NCBI GenBank assembly: GCA_031264875.1
Contig: JAISDK010000293.1
Coordinates: 1-6,118, forward strand
Direction: 5' to 3'
Length of the DNA stretch: 6,118 nt
Origin: Prevotellaceae bacterium
GTDB taxonomy: Bacteria; Bacteroidota; Bacteroidia; Bacteroidales; UBA932
Shown here piece by piece: positions 1-6,118 of the stretch. Positions within the stretch are counted from its first letter, which is position 1; every line of letters starts with the position of its first letter. Both the position numbers and the translations under genes were made by a program. The notes under the pieces are model-generated. The model was given only the letters and a program-made list of their open reading frames with translations. It was not told where the DNA came from and ran no database searches.

Positions 1-1322
1 AGAAAGAAGGCGCAGCATACGACCTCCCCCTGGCAATAAGCCTCCTTGCCGCCAGCGAGAAAACACCCGACACCAGCCTGAACAAATACATCATCATGGG
101 CGAACTCGCCCTCGACGGCCAGCTCAGACCCATAAAAGGAGCCTTGCCAATAGCAATAATGGCCAGAGAACAGGGATTTGAAGGATTCATACTCCCAAAA
201 GAAAACGCCCGGGAAGCCGCCGTAGTCGACAAGCTCAAAGTATATGGAGTAGCAAATATCAGGGAAATAGTCGATTTCCTCAACGGGAAAAACAACATCG
301 AACCCGTAACAGTAAACACACGTGAAGAATTTTACAGAAACATCTCACAGCACAACGCCGATTTTGCCGACGTCAGAGGACAGGAAAACGTAAAGCGCGC
401 CATGGAAGTAGCCGCCGCCGGAGGTCACAACATAATAATGATAGGCCCCCCGGGAGCAGGAAAAACAATGCTGGCAAAACGCCTGGCCTCAATCATCCCT
501 CCCCTCAGCCTGCACGAAGCCCTCGAAACAACCAAAATACACTCCGTTGCAGGCAAAATGGAAAAAGATTCGGGACTGATATGCCACCGCCCGTTCCGTT
601 CTCCACATCACACCATCTCGGACATTGCCCTCGTCGGCGGAGGCTCATTCCCGCAGCCGGGTGAAATATCGCTCGCCCACAACGGAGTCCTGTTCCTCGA
701 CGAACTGCCCGAATTTCGCCGCAGCGTGCTTGAAGTAATGAGACAGCCACTGGAAGAACGAAAAATAATCATATCCCGAGCCAGATTCACCGTTGAATAC
801 CCAGCAAACTTCATGCTTGTAGCATCAATGAATCCCTGTCCCTGCGGATTTTACAACCACCCCGAAAAACAGTGCCTCTGTCCGGCAGGCGCAGTCAGAA
901 AATACCTGTCGCGAATATCAGGCCCCCTACTCGACCGCATCGACATACATATCGAAGTCATCCCCGTACCGTTTGAAAAACTCTCGGACAAATCGGCTTC
1001 CGAAAACAGCAGCGCCATAAGAAACCGAGTCATAGCAGCCCGCGAAATCCAGCGACAGCGATTCGCAAAACATCCCGGCATCTACTGTAACGCAATGATG
1101 GAAACAGCCATGATACGGAAATACTGCGAACTGAACATCGCCGGTCAAAACACAATCAAAATGGCAGTAGAACGGCTCGGCCTGTCCGCACGTGCATACG
1201 ACAGAATATTAAAAGTATCGCGAACCATTGCCGACCTCGCCGTGTCGGAAAACATCCTTCCCAGACACCTGGCGGAAGCCATAAGTTACAGAAACCTTGA
1301 CCGCGAAGGATGGGCAGGATAA
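1..1322 (+). CDS. comM: ComM/YifB family Mg-chelatase-like AAA+ ATPase, 5' truncated by the window edge
   Basis: The reading frame is open from position 3 and begins with KEGAAYDLPLAISLLAAS, a stretch typical of the N-terminal ChlI/Lon-protease-like domain of YifB proteins, so the real start lies upstream. About 439 residues are visible against roughly 510 in the family. The first ATG in view (96) is internal. The AAA+ core has Walker A GPPGAGKT (444-467), Walker B VLFLDE (687-704), the family signature FRSPHHTIS near 595-620, a CxC-x9-CxC cysteine cluster (837-881) that looks like a metal site and is usual in this family, and the LLDRIDIHI arginine motif near 929-955. The C-terminal Mg_chelatase_C helical domain runs to the TAA at 1320-1322. 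ComM of Vibrio cholerae is a hexameric helicase that promotes branch migration of incoming DNA during natural transformation; that role in Bacteroidota is inferred, not shown. It may be co-transcribed with the next gene, 54 bp downstream. Family call is very secure. Confidence 0.96.
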   Translation, partial: KEGAAYDLPLAISLLAASEKTPDTSLNKYIIMGELALDGQLRPIKGALPIAIMAREQGFEGFILPKENAREAAVVDKLKVYGVANIREIVDFLNGKNNIEPVTVNTREEFYRNISQHNADFADVRGQENVKRAMEVAAAGGHNIIMIGPPGAGKTMLAKRLASIIPPLSLHEALETTKIHSVAGKMEKDSGLICHRPFRSPHHTISDIALVGGGSFPQPGEISLAHNGVLFLDELPEFRRSVLEVMRQPLEERKIIISRARFTVEYPANFMLVASMNPCPCGFYNHPEKQCLCPAGAVRKYLSRISGPLLDRIDIHIEVIPVPFEKLSDKSASENSSAIRNRVIAAREIQRQRFAKHPGIYCNAMMETAMIRKYCELNIAGQNTIKMAVERLGLSARAYDRILKVSRTIADLAVSENILPRHLAEAISYRNLDREGWAG

Positions 1323-1375
1323 AATAAAAACAGAAAATTGATAATCAACAGTTATAAATGATAAAATAAAAACAG
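1318..1375 (+). repeat. 16-bp direct repeat in the comM / transferase-kinase junction
   Basis: GATAAAATAAAAACAG occurs at 1318-1333 and again, identical, at 1360-1375, with starts 42 bp apart. The first copy spans the comM stop codon; the second ends one base before the next start codon. It could be a small duplication that supplied the A-rich leader now serving as the translation start region, or a chance product of AT-rich sequence. The repeat itself is certain; any function is not. Confidence 0.6.
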
Positions 1376-1376
1376 C

Positions 1377-2513
1377 ATGAGTAAAAAAGTATTTGTTAGT
1401 GGATGTTACGATATGTTGCACAGCGGACATGTCGCATTCTTCGAAGAAGCGGCGACAATGGGCGACCTGTACGTCGGAATCGGCTCGGACGCAACAATAT
1501 CGGAACTTAAAGGACGTAAAACCATAAACACCGAACAGGAAAGACTGTATATGGTGAGCGCACTGAAAGCCGTCAAACACGCCTTCGTAAACAGAGGACA
1601 CGGACTGCTCGACTTTGAAGACGATATCCTTGACCTTGCACCCGACATATTCTTCGTAAACGAGGACGGGCATACTACCGCAAAGGAAGCCCTGTGCAAA
1701 AGATTGGGCATAGAGTACATTGTCAGCAAAAGAATACCGCACGGAAATTTGCCGGTACGCTCCACAACAGCGCTCCGGAAAGAATGTAACATGCCCTACC
1801 GCATAGATCTGGCAGGCGGATGGCTCGACCAGCCATACGTTTCCAGACACTATCCCGGCCCGGTGCTGACCATCTCGATAGAACCCGACTACGATTTCAA
1901 CGACCGCAGCGGAATGTCCACAAGCACAAGAAAAAAAGCCATAGAACTCTGGCAAACGGATATACCTGTAGGCGACAGGGAAAAACTGGCTAAAACACTG
2001 TTTTGCTACGAAAATCCTCCCGGAAAAACGGAAATAAGCGGTTCACAGGATTCGATAGGCATCATCATGCCCGGCCTCAACAGGCTGGACTACGACGGAG
2101 GCTACTGGCCTGAAAAAATACACTCGGTATTCGACAACGACATCATCGACTGGCTTGAAGAACACATCTGTCTGATTTCACTTGCGCCACGCTCGTGGGA
2201 ATACAGCGTACTTTCCGAAACTTATATCAACACAGAGAATGCCAGGTTATTGAGCGAGGCAGCAAACGACTGCTGGAACGCAATTCTGGAAAAAAACACC
2301 GTAAAATTTTCCGCCAGCGTAAGGAAGTCGTTTGAAGCCCAGATAAAAATGTTTCCCAAAATGATAGACGGGAAAGTTCTGGAAAATATCGAATATTACC
2401 GCTCGAAAGCCCTGGGATGGAAATTGTCGGGAGCAGGCGGCGGCGGATACCTCATACTGGTAAGCGAGACACCGGTAGAAAATTCGTTAAAAATCAGAGT
2501 AAGAAGAACGTAG
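1377..2513 (+). CDS. Bifunctional cytidylyltransferase-like / GHMP sugar-kinase fusion protein, substrate unknown
   Basis: A 378-residue protein with two domains. Residues 1-134 are a nucleotidyltransferase of the cytidylyltransferase-like fold: GCYDMLHSGH at 9-18 carries the HxGH nucleotide-binding motif (H15, H18), and RSTTALR at 128-134 is the family's C-terminal RSS/T motif. From about 140 a GHMP kinase begins: motif I PYRIDLAGGWLDQP (140-153), a glycine/serine motif II SGMSTST (178-184), GSQDSIG (222-228), which recalls the GKQDQ stretch of heptose-7-phosphate kinases (HddA), and a full motif III KLSGAGGGGY (349-358). Motif I also resembles that of fucokinase/FKP. Only about 25 residues separate motifs I and II, far fewer than usual, so the kinase is compact (about 240 residues). 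A plausible role is cytosolic phosphorylation of a sugar and its activation to an NDP-sugar for surface glycans, as in HldE but with a different kinase fold and reversed order; this is inference. The ATG at 1377 follows an A-rich leader with no Shine-Dalgarno; an ATG at 1358 meets a stop after two more codons. Confidence 0.85.
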   Translation: MSKKVFVSGCYDMLHSGHVAFFEEAATMGDLYVGIGSDATISELKGRKTINTEQERLYMVSALKAVKHAFVNRGHGLLDFEDDILDLAPDIFFVNEDGHTTAKEALCKRLGIEYIVSKRIPHGNLPVRSTTALRKECNMPYRIDLAGGWLDQPYVSRHYPGPVLTISIEPDYDFNDRSGMSTSTRKKAIELWQTDIPVGDREKLAKTLFCYENPPGKTEISGSQDSIGIIMPGLNRLDYDGGYWPEKIHSVFDNDIIDWLEEHICLISLAPRSWEYSVLSETYINTENARLLSEAANDCWNAILEKNTVKFSASVRKSFEAQIKMFPKMIDGKVLENIEYYRSKALGWKLSGAGGGGYLILVSETPVENSLKIRVRRT

Positions 2514-2635
2514 TTATGATTTTTTTCCAGTCATTCCGGCAAATTTACATGTTATAAAAAATGTTAAAATAAGCAGAAAACACATCTTTATATATTAAAT
2601 TTTGCAAAAAAAAGTAGCATTATTAATTTTATGTA

Positions 2636-2643
2636 TAAATTTG
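2636..2643 (+). promoter_or_regulatory. Candidate Bacteroidota -7 promoter element
   Basis: TAAATTTG is an exact match to the TAnnTTTG consensus of Bacteroidota housekeeping promoters and is followed by CA, as is common there. A similar sequence with one extra T (TAAATTTTG) ends at 2604. The usual -33 TTTG about 20 bp upstream is missing; the nearest TTTG is at 2601-2604, 31 bp away, so the call is tentative. Transcription starting near 2650 would give a leader of about 175 nt before the ATG at 2828. Confidence 0.35.
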
Positions 2644-2660
2644 CACGTTTTTTCATAGCC

Positions 2661-2688
2661 ACAATTTGAAAAGTTGTCGTTTTTTTTT
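2661..2688 (+). terminator. Weak hairpin followed by T9, possible terminator or attenuator
   Basis: Bases 2661-2667 (ACAATTT) can pair with 2671-2677 (AAGTTGT) as a seven-pair stem with one G-U pair and a three-base loop, followed after two bases by nine T at 2680-2688. The stem has only one G-C pair and would be unstable, so this may be chance in AT-rich DNA. If real, it would lie inside the leader of the PorE-like gene when transcription starts at the candidate promoter near 2640. Confidence 0.2.
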
Positions 2689-2827
2689 GTAAAATACTGC
2701 ACTTTTAAAACAGGCGAAATTAACAGGAAATGTTTGGAGTAATAAAGTAAAAGAATAATAGATAATGAAAGATGTGCTAAATAGAATGTATATTTATACA
2801 CTTGGTTTAAAGAAAAAAATTGTCCAC

Positions 2828-5443
2828 ATGGAAAAGAATTTTGTATTGTTAACTGCTTTTATCATGATTGCAAGTGTTTTGCCCGGCCAAAACACCAAGA
2901 AGGCAGATAAGGCATTTAGTGGAGGAAGGTATTATGAAGCTATTCAGGAATACAGTTTACTTGAAAGCAAAGTGACCGATCCTCAAGTTATGAGTCATAT
3001 AACTTTCAGCATAGCCGAAAGTTACAGAAGAATGAATCAGCCCGAAAAGGCAGAACCGTACTATACCAAAGCCATCAAGGGCGGGTATATGCTTCCGGAT
3101 GTTTATTTTGGATACGGAGAAGTTCTCCTCAATACGGCAAAATATGATGAAGCCAAAAAACAGTTTGAAGTCTTCAAAAGATCCAACCCTGAAAATAAAC
3201 TGGTTGACGCAAAAATCGCATCGTGTGAATATGCCAAAGCGCATCGCATGGAAAATCCCAAATTCAAACTCCAGCCAATGGAAACATTGAATACAAGAGG
3301 AAGCGAATATGGCATTGCATATTTTAACGACAATTTAATATATGCATCAACAGGAAATCCTGTCGAAGAGGGCGCTAAAGGCAAACAAGTTGATATATCT
3401 CCGCGCACAGGCCTGCCGTATTCCAAATTCTATATGTCTATTGTTTTTAACAATACTTATAACAAGGGAGAACAGGTTGCGGAACTGAACAAGGGAAACA
3501 GCAGAAAAAATGAAGGAACATTTGCATACGATCCCGTAAACAATCTGGGATATTATACAAGATGTAGCGGCGAATCCAAAAATGAACAGTGCTATATCTT
3601 TTTTGCAGAATTTAAGGATAACAAGTGGAAGGAAATCGATAACCTCAAAATTGAAAACCGAAAGGAGCCTATTGGGCATCCTTTCGTTATGCCCGACGGC
3701 AAAAGAATCTATTTTGTCTCCGTCATGGAAGGAGGATACGGGAAATCGGATATCTGGTACACCGATAAATATTCCGACGGATCATGGAGTAAACCCATAA
3801 ACCTCGGACGTGAAGTCAATACTTCCGGAAACGAAATGTTTCCCTTCGTGGCAGGCGAATATCTGTTCTTCTCTTCCGACGGACATCCCGGATACGGCGG
3901 AATGGATATTTTTGCATCGAAAATAGATGGCAATCTGCATGGCCCGGCAATCAATCTGGGTATGCCGTTCAACTCTCCCCAGGATGATGTGAATCTTATA
4001 GAAAAATTTGACTTCTCGGAAGGGATGCTGGTTAGTTCCCGCCGTTCAGCCAATAATGACGATATATTCAAGTTCGAGGGCTATCCCTCAGCCCTGACCG
4101 CTACAGGTCAGATATACGATTCGATAAGCAAGCAGCCAATGCAGGGAATTTCAATAGATGTGAAAAAAGACGGTAAAGTCGTGGAAAAATTAACATCCGA
4201 CGACAATGGCGGTTACGTATTTTATATCGAACCCGATTCGTCGGCATACGAACTGACGGCATCCGTACTGCGCTATAATCCTATTGCACGGACATATCAC
4301 TCCGTCAAGGAACGGTTTGCCGCCCTGACAGGCTGGGATCTGCCGATGAAAAGCAGCGACGCCTATATTTCCGGTATAGTTACAGGAGTTGAAGAAAGTC
4401 AGGACAAATCTACCGTTACCCCGCTCGGCCCTATAGTTGGAGCCAAAATCGAAGTGTTTGAAAACGGACAGGCAATAAAACTTATCGAAACCGACGGCAA
4501 TGGACAATATAGCTTTGGCGATGTCAAGGAAAACGCAATCTACAAGGTAAAGGCTACCGTAGGCAAGGGCGACGAGTTTTTTGCCGACGATAAAACTCTG
4601 CAGGTCGGGGAAATCACGCAAAGTATAGAATTTTGCAAGGCTACCGGATACGATATGGACATAGAATTGAAGAAGATTACAAAAACCATACATCTTAAGA
4701 ATATACTGTATGCTTATAATAAATGGGATTTGCTTCCAGAATCGTATGTGGAACTGAATAAGCTTGTAATCCTGCTGCAAAAGAACCCGATACTGATGAT
4801 AGAAATACGTTCGCACACCGATAGCAGAGGCGGCGTCAAATCCAATCAGACTCTATCCGAAAAACGGGCGGCATCGGTGGTTCAGTACCTTGTTTCGCAG
4901 GGAATATCTCCGACAAGACTGGCATCCAAAGGATATGGAAAGTCTCAGCTGCTTGTTAAGCCCGAAAGAAGCGAAGCCGATTATCAGGCAAACCGCAGAA
5001 CTGAATTTACTGTAACCGGTACAACAGGCGAGCCTCTGTATGATACAAGACTGACTGTTACTCCATCGACAAATATGTATGGCGTGCGTCAAATACAGGA
5101 TGGCTATCAGCAGCCGCAGTACCCACAACAGCCGCAATATCAGCAGCCACAATATCCACAGCAGCCGGCAGCACAGCCGCAGACAGCAGGAGCAAATGTC
5201 AGGAATATGCCTTATGCCGTTCAGGTAGCAGGTACAACGAAGCCTGCAAGTATGGGCAGTTCCGACTTTGTAAGGATTAAGCAACTGTTCAATCTGGATG
5301 TTTATGAAGTGTATTCTAATGGAATATACAGGTATTATGCAGGCGGATTCAATACGCCCGAAGAAGCCAGAGCTATGTGCGACAAGATAAATAATGCATT
5401 AGGCAAGTCGGGTGATGCGAAGTTCTTTATAAGGAAAAAATAA
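2828..5443 (+). CDS. porE: PorE-like OmpA-family protein: TPR, PD40 propeller, two CRD folds, OmpA_C and C-terminal SPOR-like domain
   Basis: From the ATG at 2828 the protein has 871 residues and opens with a signal peptide (1-20, ending SVLPG) with Q21 as likely first mature residue. ATGs at 2765 and 2786 are in frame but would bury the signal peptide behind 21 or 14 residues. Order of parts: TPR repeats (about 24-139), PD40 beta-propeller blades (about 150-417; FVMPDGKRIYF, GYGGMDIF, NDDIF), two carboxypeptidase-regulatory-like folds (about 425-479 and 512-592), and OmpA_C (620-731) with the peptidoglycan-binding Asp665 in SHTDSRG and Arg680 in LSEKRAA. This order is that of PorE of Porphyromonas gingivalis, a peptidoglycan-binding type IX secretion component. 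PorE is a lipoprotein; this one has no lipobox cysteine. A Gln/Pro/Tyr-rich linker (759-785) then leads to a SPOR-like domain (about 794-871: YAVQVAG, YRYYAGGFNTPEEA). It sits 27 bp before a porP/sprF-type gene, so the two are probably one operon. Whether this is the core PorE or a paralogue is unclear. Confidence 0.92.
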   Translation: MEKNFVLLTAFIMIASVLPGQNTKKADKAFSGGRYYEAIQEYSLLESKVTDPQVMSHITFSIAESYRRMNQPEKAEPYYTKAIKGGYMLPDVYFGYGEVLLNTAKYDEAKKQFEVFKRSNPENKLVDAKIASCEYAKAHRMENPKFKLQPMETLNTRGSEYGIAYFNDNLIYASTGNPVEEGAKGKQVDISPRTGLPYSKFYMSIVFNNTYNKGEQVAELNKGNSRKNEGTFAYDPVNNLGYYTRCSGESKNEQCYIFFAEFKDNKWKEIDNLKIENRKEPIGHPFVMPDGKRIYFVSVMEGGYGKSDIWYTDKYSDGSWSKPINLGREVNTSGNEMFPFVAGEYLFFSSDGHPGYGGMDIFASKIDGNLHGPAINLGMPFNSPQDDVNLIEKFDFSEGMLVSSRRSANNDDIFKFEGYPSALTATGQIYDSISKQPMQGISIDVKKDGKVVEKLTSDDNGGYVFYIEPDSSAYELTASVLRYNPIARTYHSVKERFAALTGWDLPMKSSDAYISGIVTGVEESQDKSTVTPLGPIVGAKIEVFENGQAIKLIETDGNGQYSFGDVKENAIYKVKATVGKGDEFFADDKTLQVGEITQSIEFCKATGYDMDIELKKITKTIHLKNILYAYNKWDLLPESYVELNKLVILLQKNPILMIEIRSHTDSRGGVKSNQTLSEKRAASVVQYLVSQGISPTRLASKGYGKSQLLVKPERSEADYQANRRTEFTVTGTTGEPLYDTRLTVTPSTNMYGVRQIQDGYQQPQYPQQPQYQQPQYPQQPAAQPQTAGANVRNMPYAVQVAGTTKPASMGSSDFVRIKQLFNLDVYEVYSNGIYRYYAGGFNTPEEARAMCDKINNALGKSGDAKFFIRKK
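5105..5182 (+). repeat. Gln/Pro/Tyr-rich repeat linker within the PorE-like gene
   Basis: The units QQPQYP, QQPQY and QQPQYP, then QQP, follow one another between the OmpA and SPOR-like domains. Codons differ between units (CAG/CAA, CCG/CCA, TAC/TAT), so the repeat is kept at protein level rather than being a fresh DNA duplication. It is probably a flexible extended spacer. Confidence 0.75.
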
Positions 5444-5470
5444 AATAAGGTAAAATATATTTACATTAGA

Positions 5471-6118
5471 ATGAAAAAAATACTCATATTAACAGTAATG
5501 TTGTTGCCCTTGTTGTTATCAGGTCAAAATGATATACAGCTGTCTCAACAGTTTTTGAGCAGGGTAAACTATAATCCGGCAGCAACAGGAGGCTCCAATT
5601 ATATGCATATCTTTTTAATAGGACGTCAGCAGTTTATTGGTTTCAGCGGTGCGCCAAGTACGCAGGTGCTGAATGCCCATAACTATTTCGCTCAGATTAA
5701 TTCGGGCGCCGGACTGTCGATTACAAACGACAGAATCGGCCCGGAATCTTCAATCAATGCGAAGCTGGCGTATTCTTATTATGTCCATTTCGAAGACAGT
5801 TACCTGTCTTTCGGTCTGGGCGGAGGAATACTGTATAAAAACTTGGATGCAAATAAACTTATTTCCGAAAATCCCCATGATCCTCTCGTGGGTACATATA
5901 TTGGAAGGACAAATAAGGTTAATGCCGATTTCGATTTCGGCGTGGAATATAACATGGAGAAATTTCAGGTTGGAGCTTCGGTTACCCACTTGAATGTGTC
6001 GCCTTTAAAAATAAACAATCTACAGTCGGGACGTCACATATATTTCTATACAAAATATACGTTCAATCTGGATCTCGACTGGAAGCTTGCTCCCTCACTT
6101 GTTGCTCACATGAGCTCA
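5471..6118 (+). CDS. PorP/SprF family type IX secretion system outer-membrane protein, 3' end beyond the window
   Basis: The ATG at 5471 opens a frame that stays free of stops to the last base: 216 residues of an expected 300-350. Residues 1-18 are a signal peptide (MKKILILTVMLLPLLLSG) with Q19 as the likely mature N terminus. The mature part has the family hallmarks: LSQQFLSRVNYNPAATGG near the start (24-41), then GRQQFIGFSGAPSTQVLNAH (51-70), then alternating amphipathic beta-strands with glycine and aromatic residues, as expected of an outer-membrane barrel. PorP of P. gingivalis and SprF of Flavobacterium johnsoniae are needed for type IX secretion, SprF for secretion of one adhesin (SprB); the family is often found beside OmpA-domain genes, as here. 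The 27-bp gap from the PorE-like gene has no terminator and no strong Shine-Dalgarno. Core PorP and substrate-specific SprF-like paralogues cannot be told apart from this part, so I leave the symbol empty. Confidence 0.93.
   Translation, partial: MKKILILTVMLLPLLLSGQNDIQLSQQFLSRVNYNPAATGGSNYMHIFLIGRQQFIGFSGAPSTQVLNAHNYFAQINSGAGLSITNDRIGPESSINAKLAYSYYVHFEDSYLSFGLGGGILYKNLDANKLISENPHDPLVGTYIGRTNKVNADFDFGVEYNMEKFQVGASVTHLNVSPLKINNLQSGRHIYFYTKYTFNLDLDWKLAPSLVAHMSS

Larger units (their letters stand above)
2514..2827. other. AT-rich intergenic region between two gene groups
   Basis: About 310 bp with no credible coding sequence. It is rich in A and T runs and contains the 10-bp palindrome TTTTGCAAAA at 2600-2609, a candidate -7 element at 2636-2643, a weak hairpin plus T tract at 2661-2688, and two in-frame ATGs (2765, 2786) upstream of the preferred start of the PorE-like gene. 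No strong terminator follows the kinase gene: a run of seven T at 2520-2526 has no convincing stem before it. The region probably carries the promoter of the downstream envelope operon. Confidence 0.6.

Noticed and set aside
1209..1955. A 248-codon open frame on the - strand across the comM end and the transferase gene
   Set aside because: It lies antisense to two clear genes, its translation is rich in Cys, Phe, Val and Tyr with no family signature, and it is explained by the codon use of the + strand genes.
2520..2526. T7 run after the kinase gene as a rho-independent terminator
   Set aside because: No stem of useful strength lies directly before it.
2600..2609. Palindrome TTTTGCAAAA as an operator
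   Set aside because: A ten-base AT-rich palindrome in AT-rich DNA is expected by chance, and there is no second copy or regulator nearby.
2595..2801. A 68-codon - strand open frame in the intergenic region
   Set aside because: Low-complexity translation of AT-rich DNA (Phe, Lys, Ile, Leu); no start context or family resemblance, and it overlaps the leader of the next gene.
4190..4816. A 208-codon open frame on the - strand inside the PorE-like gene
   Set aside because: Antisense to conserved CRD and OmpA domains; no recognisable protein features of its own.
5105..5182. Short repeats that might suggest a CRISPR or tandem-repeat locus
   Set aside because: The units are in frame, encode a Q/P/Y linker and vary by synonymous changes, without spacers.
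5673..5993. A 106-codon + strand open frame inside the PorP-like gene
   Set aside because: Out of frame with the PorP/SprF reading, which matches the family throughout; this frame shows no domain.

Overview
The window reads as a piece of a Bacteroidota chromosome, most likely of the order Bacteroidales. The grounds are a PorP/SprF-type outer-membrane protein next to a PorE-like OmpA-family protein (both known only from this phylum), two signal peptides that would leave glutamine as the first mature residue, A-rich leaders without a clear Shine-Dalgarno, and a match to the phylum's TAnnTTTG -7 promoter element. All genes are on the + strand. I cannot name the species.

Positions 1-1322 hold the 3' part of a comM/yifB gene (Mg-chelatase-like AAA+ ATPase); about 70 N-terminal residues lie upstream of the window. 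After 54 bp comes a gene (1377-2513) for a two-domain protein: an N-terminal cytidylyltransferase-like domain and a compact C-terminal GHMP sugar-kinase domain. Its overall design suggests a bifunctional enzyme that phosphorylates a sugar and then makes the nucleotide-activated form, but the substrate is unknown. A 16-bp direct repeat lies in the junction between these two genes.

Positions 2514-2827 are an AT-rich intergenic stretch with a candidate -7 promoter element and a weak hairpin followed by nine T. It is the only visible break in the + strand gene series and probably holds the promoter of the next operon. Base composition changes here: by hand count 35 of 60 bases are G/C at 361-420, but only 18 of 60 at 2821-2880.

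Positions 2828-5443 encode a large exported protein with TPR, PD40 beta-propeller, two carboxypeptidase-regulatory-like folds and an OmpA C-terminal peptidoglycan-binding domain, the layout known from PorE of the type IX secretion system. It carries an extra Gln/Pro/Tyr-rich linker and a SPOR-like domain at the C terminus. After 27 bp follows a PorP/SprF-family gene (5471 to beyond the end). The pair most likely forms an envelope unit serving type IX secretion: the PorP-like beta-barrel in the outer membrane, the PorE-like protein holding the assembly to the cell wall.

I see no mobile element, CRISPR array or RNA gene. The most distinctive items are the compact cytidylyltransferase/GHMP-kinase fusion and the PorE-like protein with two different peptidoglycan-binding modules. 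Neither amounts to a clearly new system on sequence alone.
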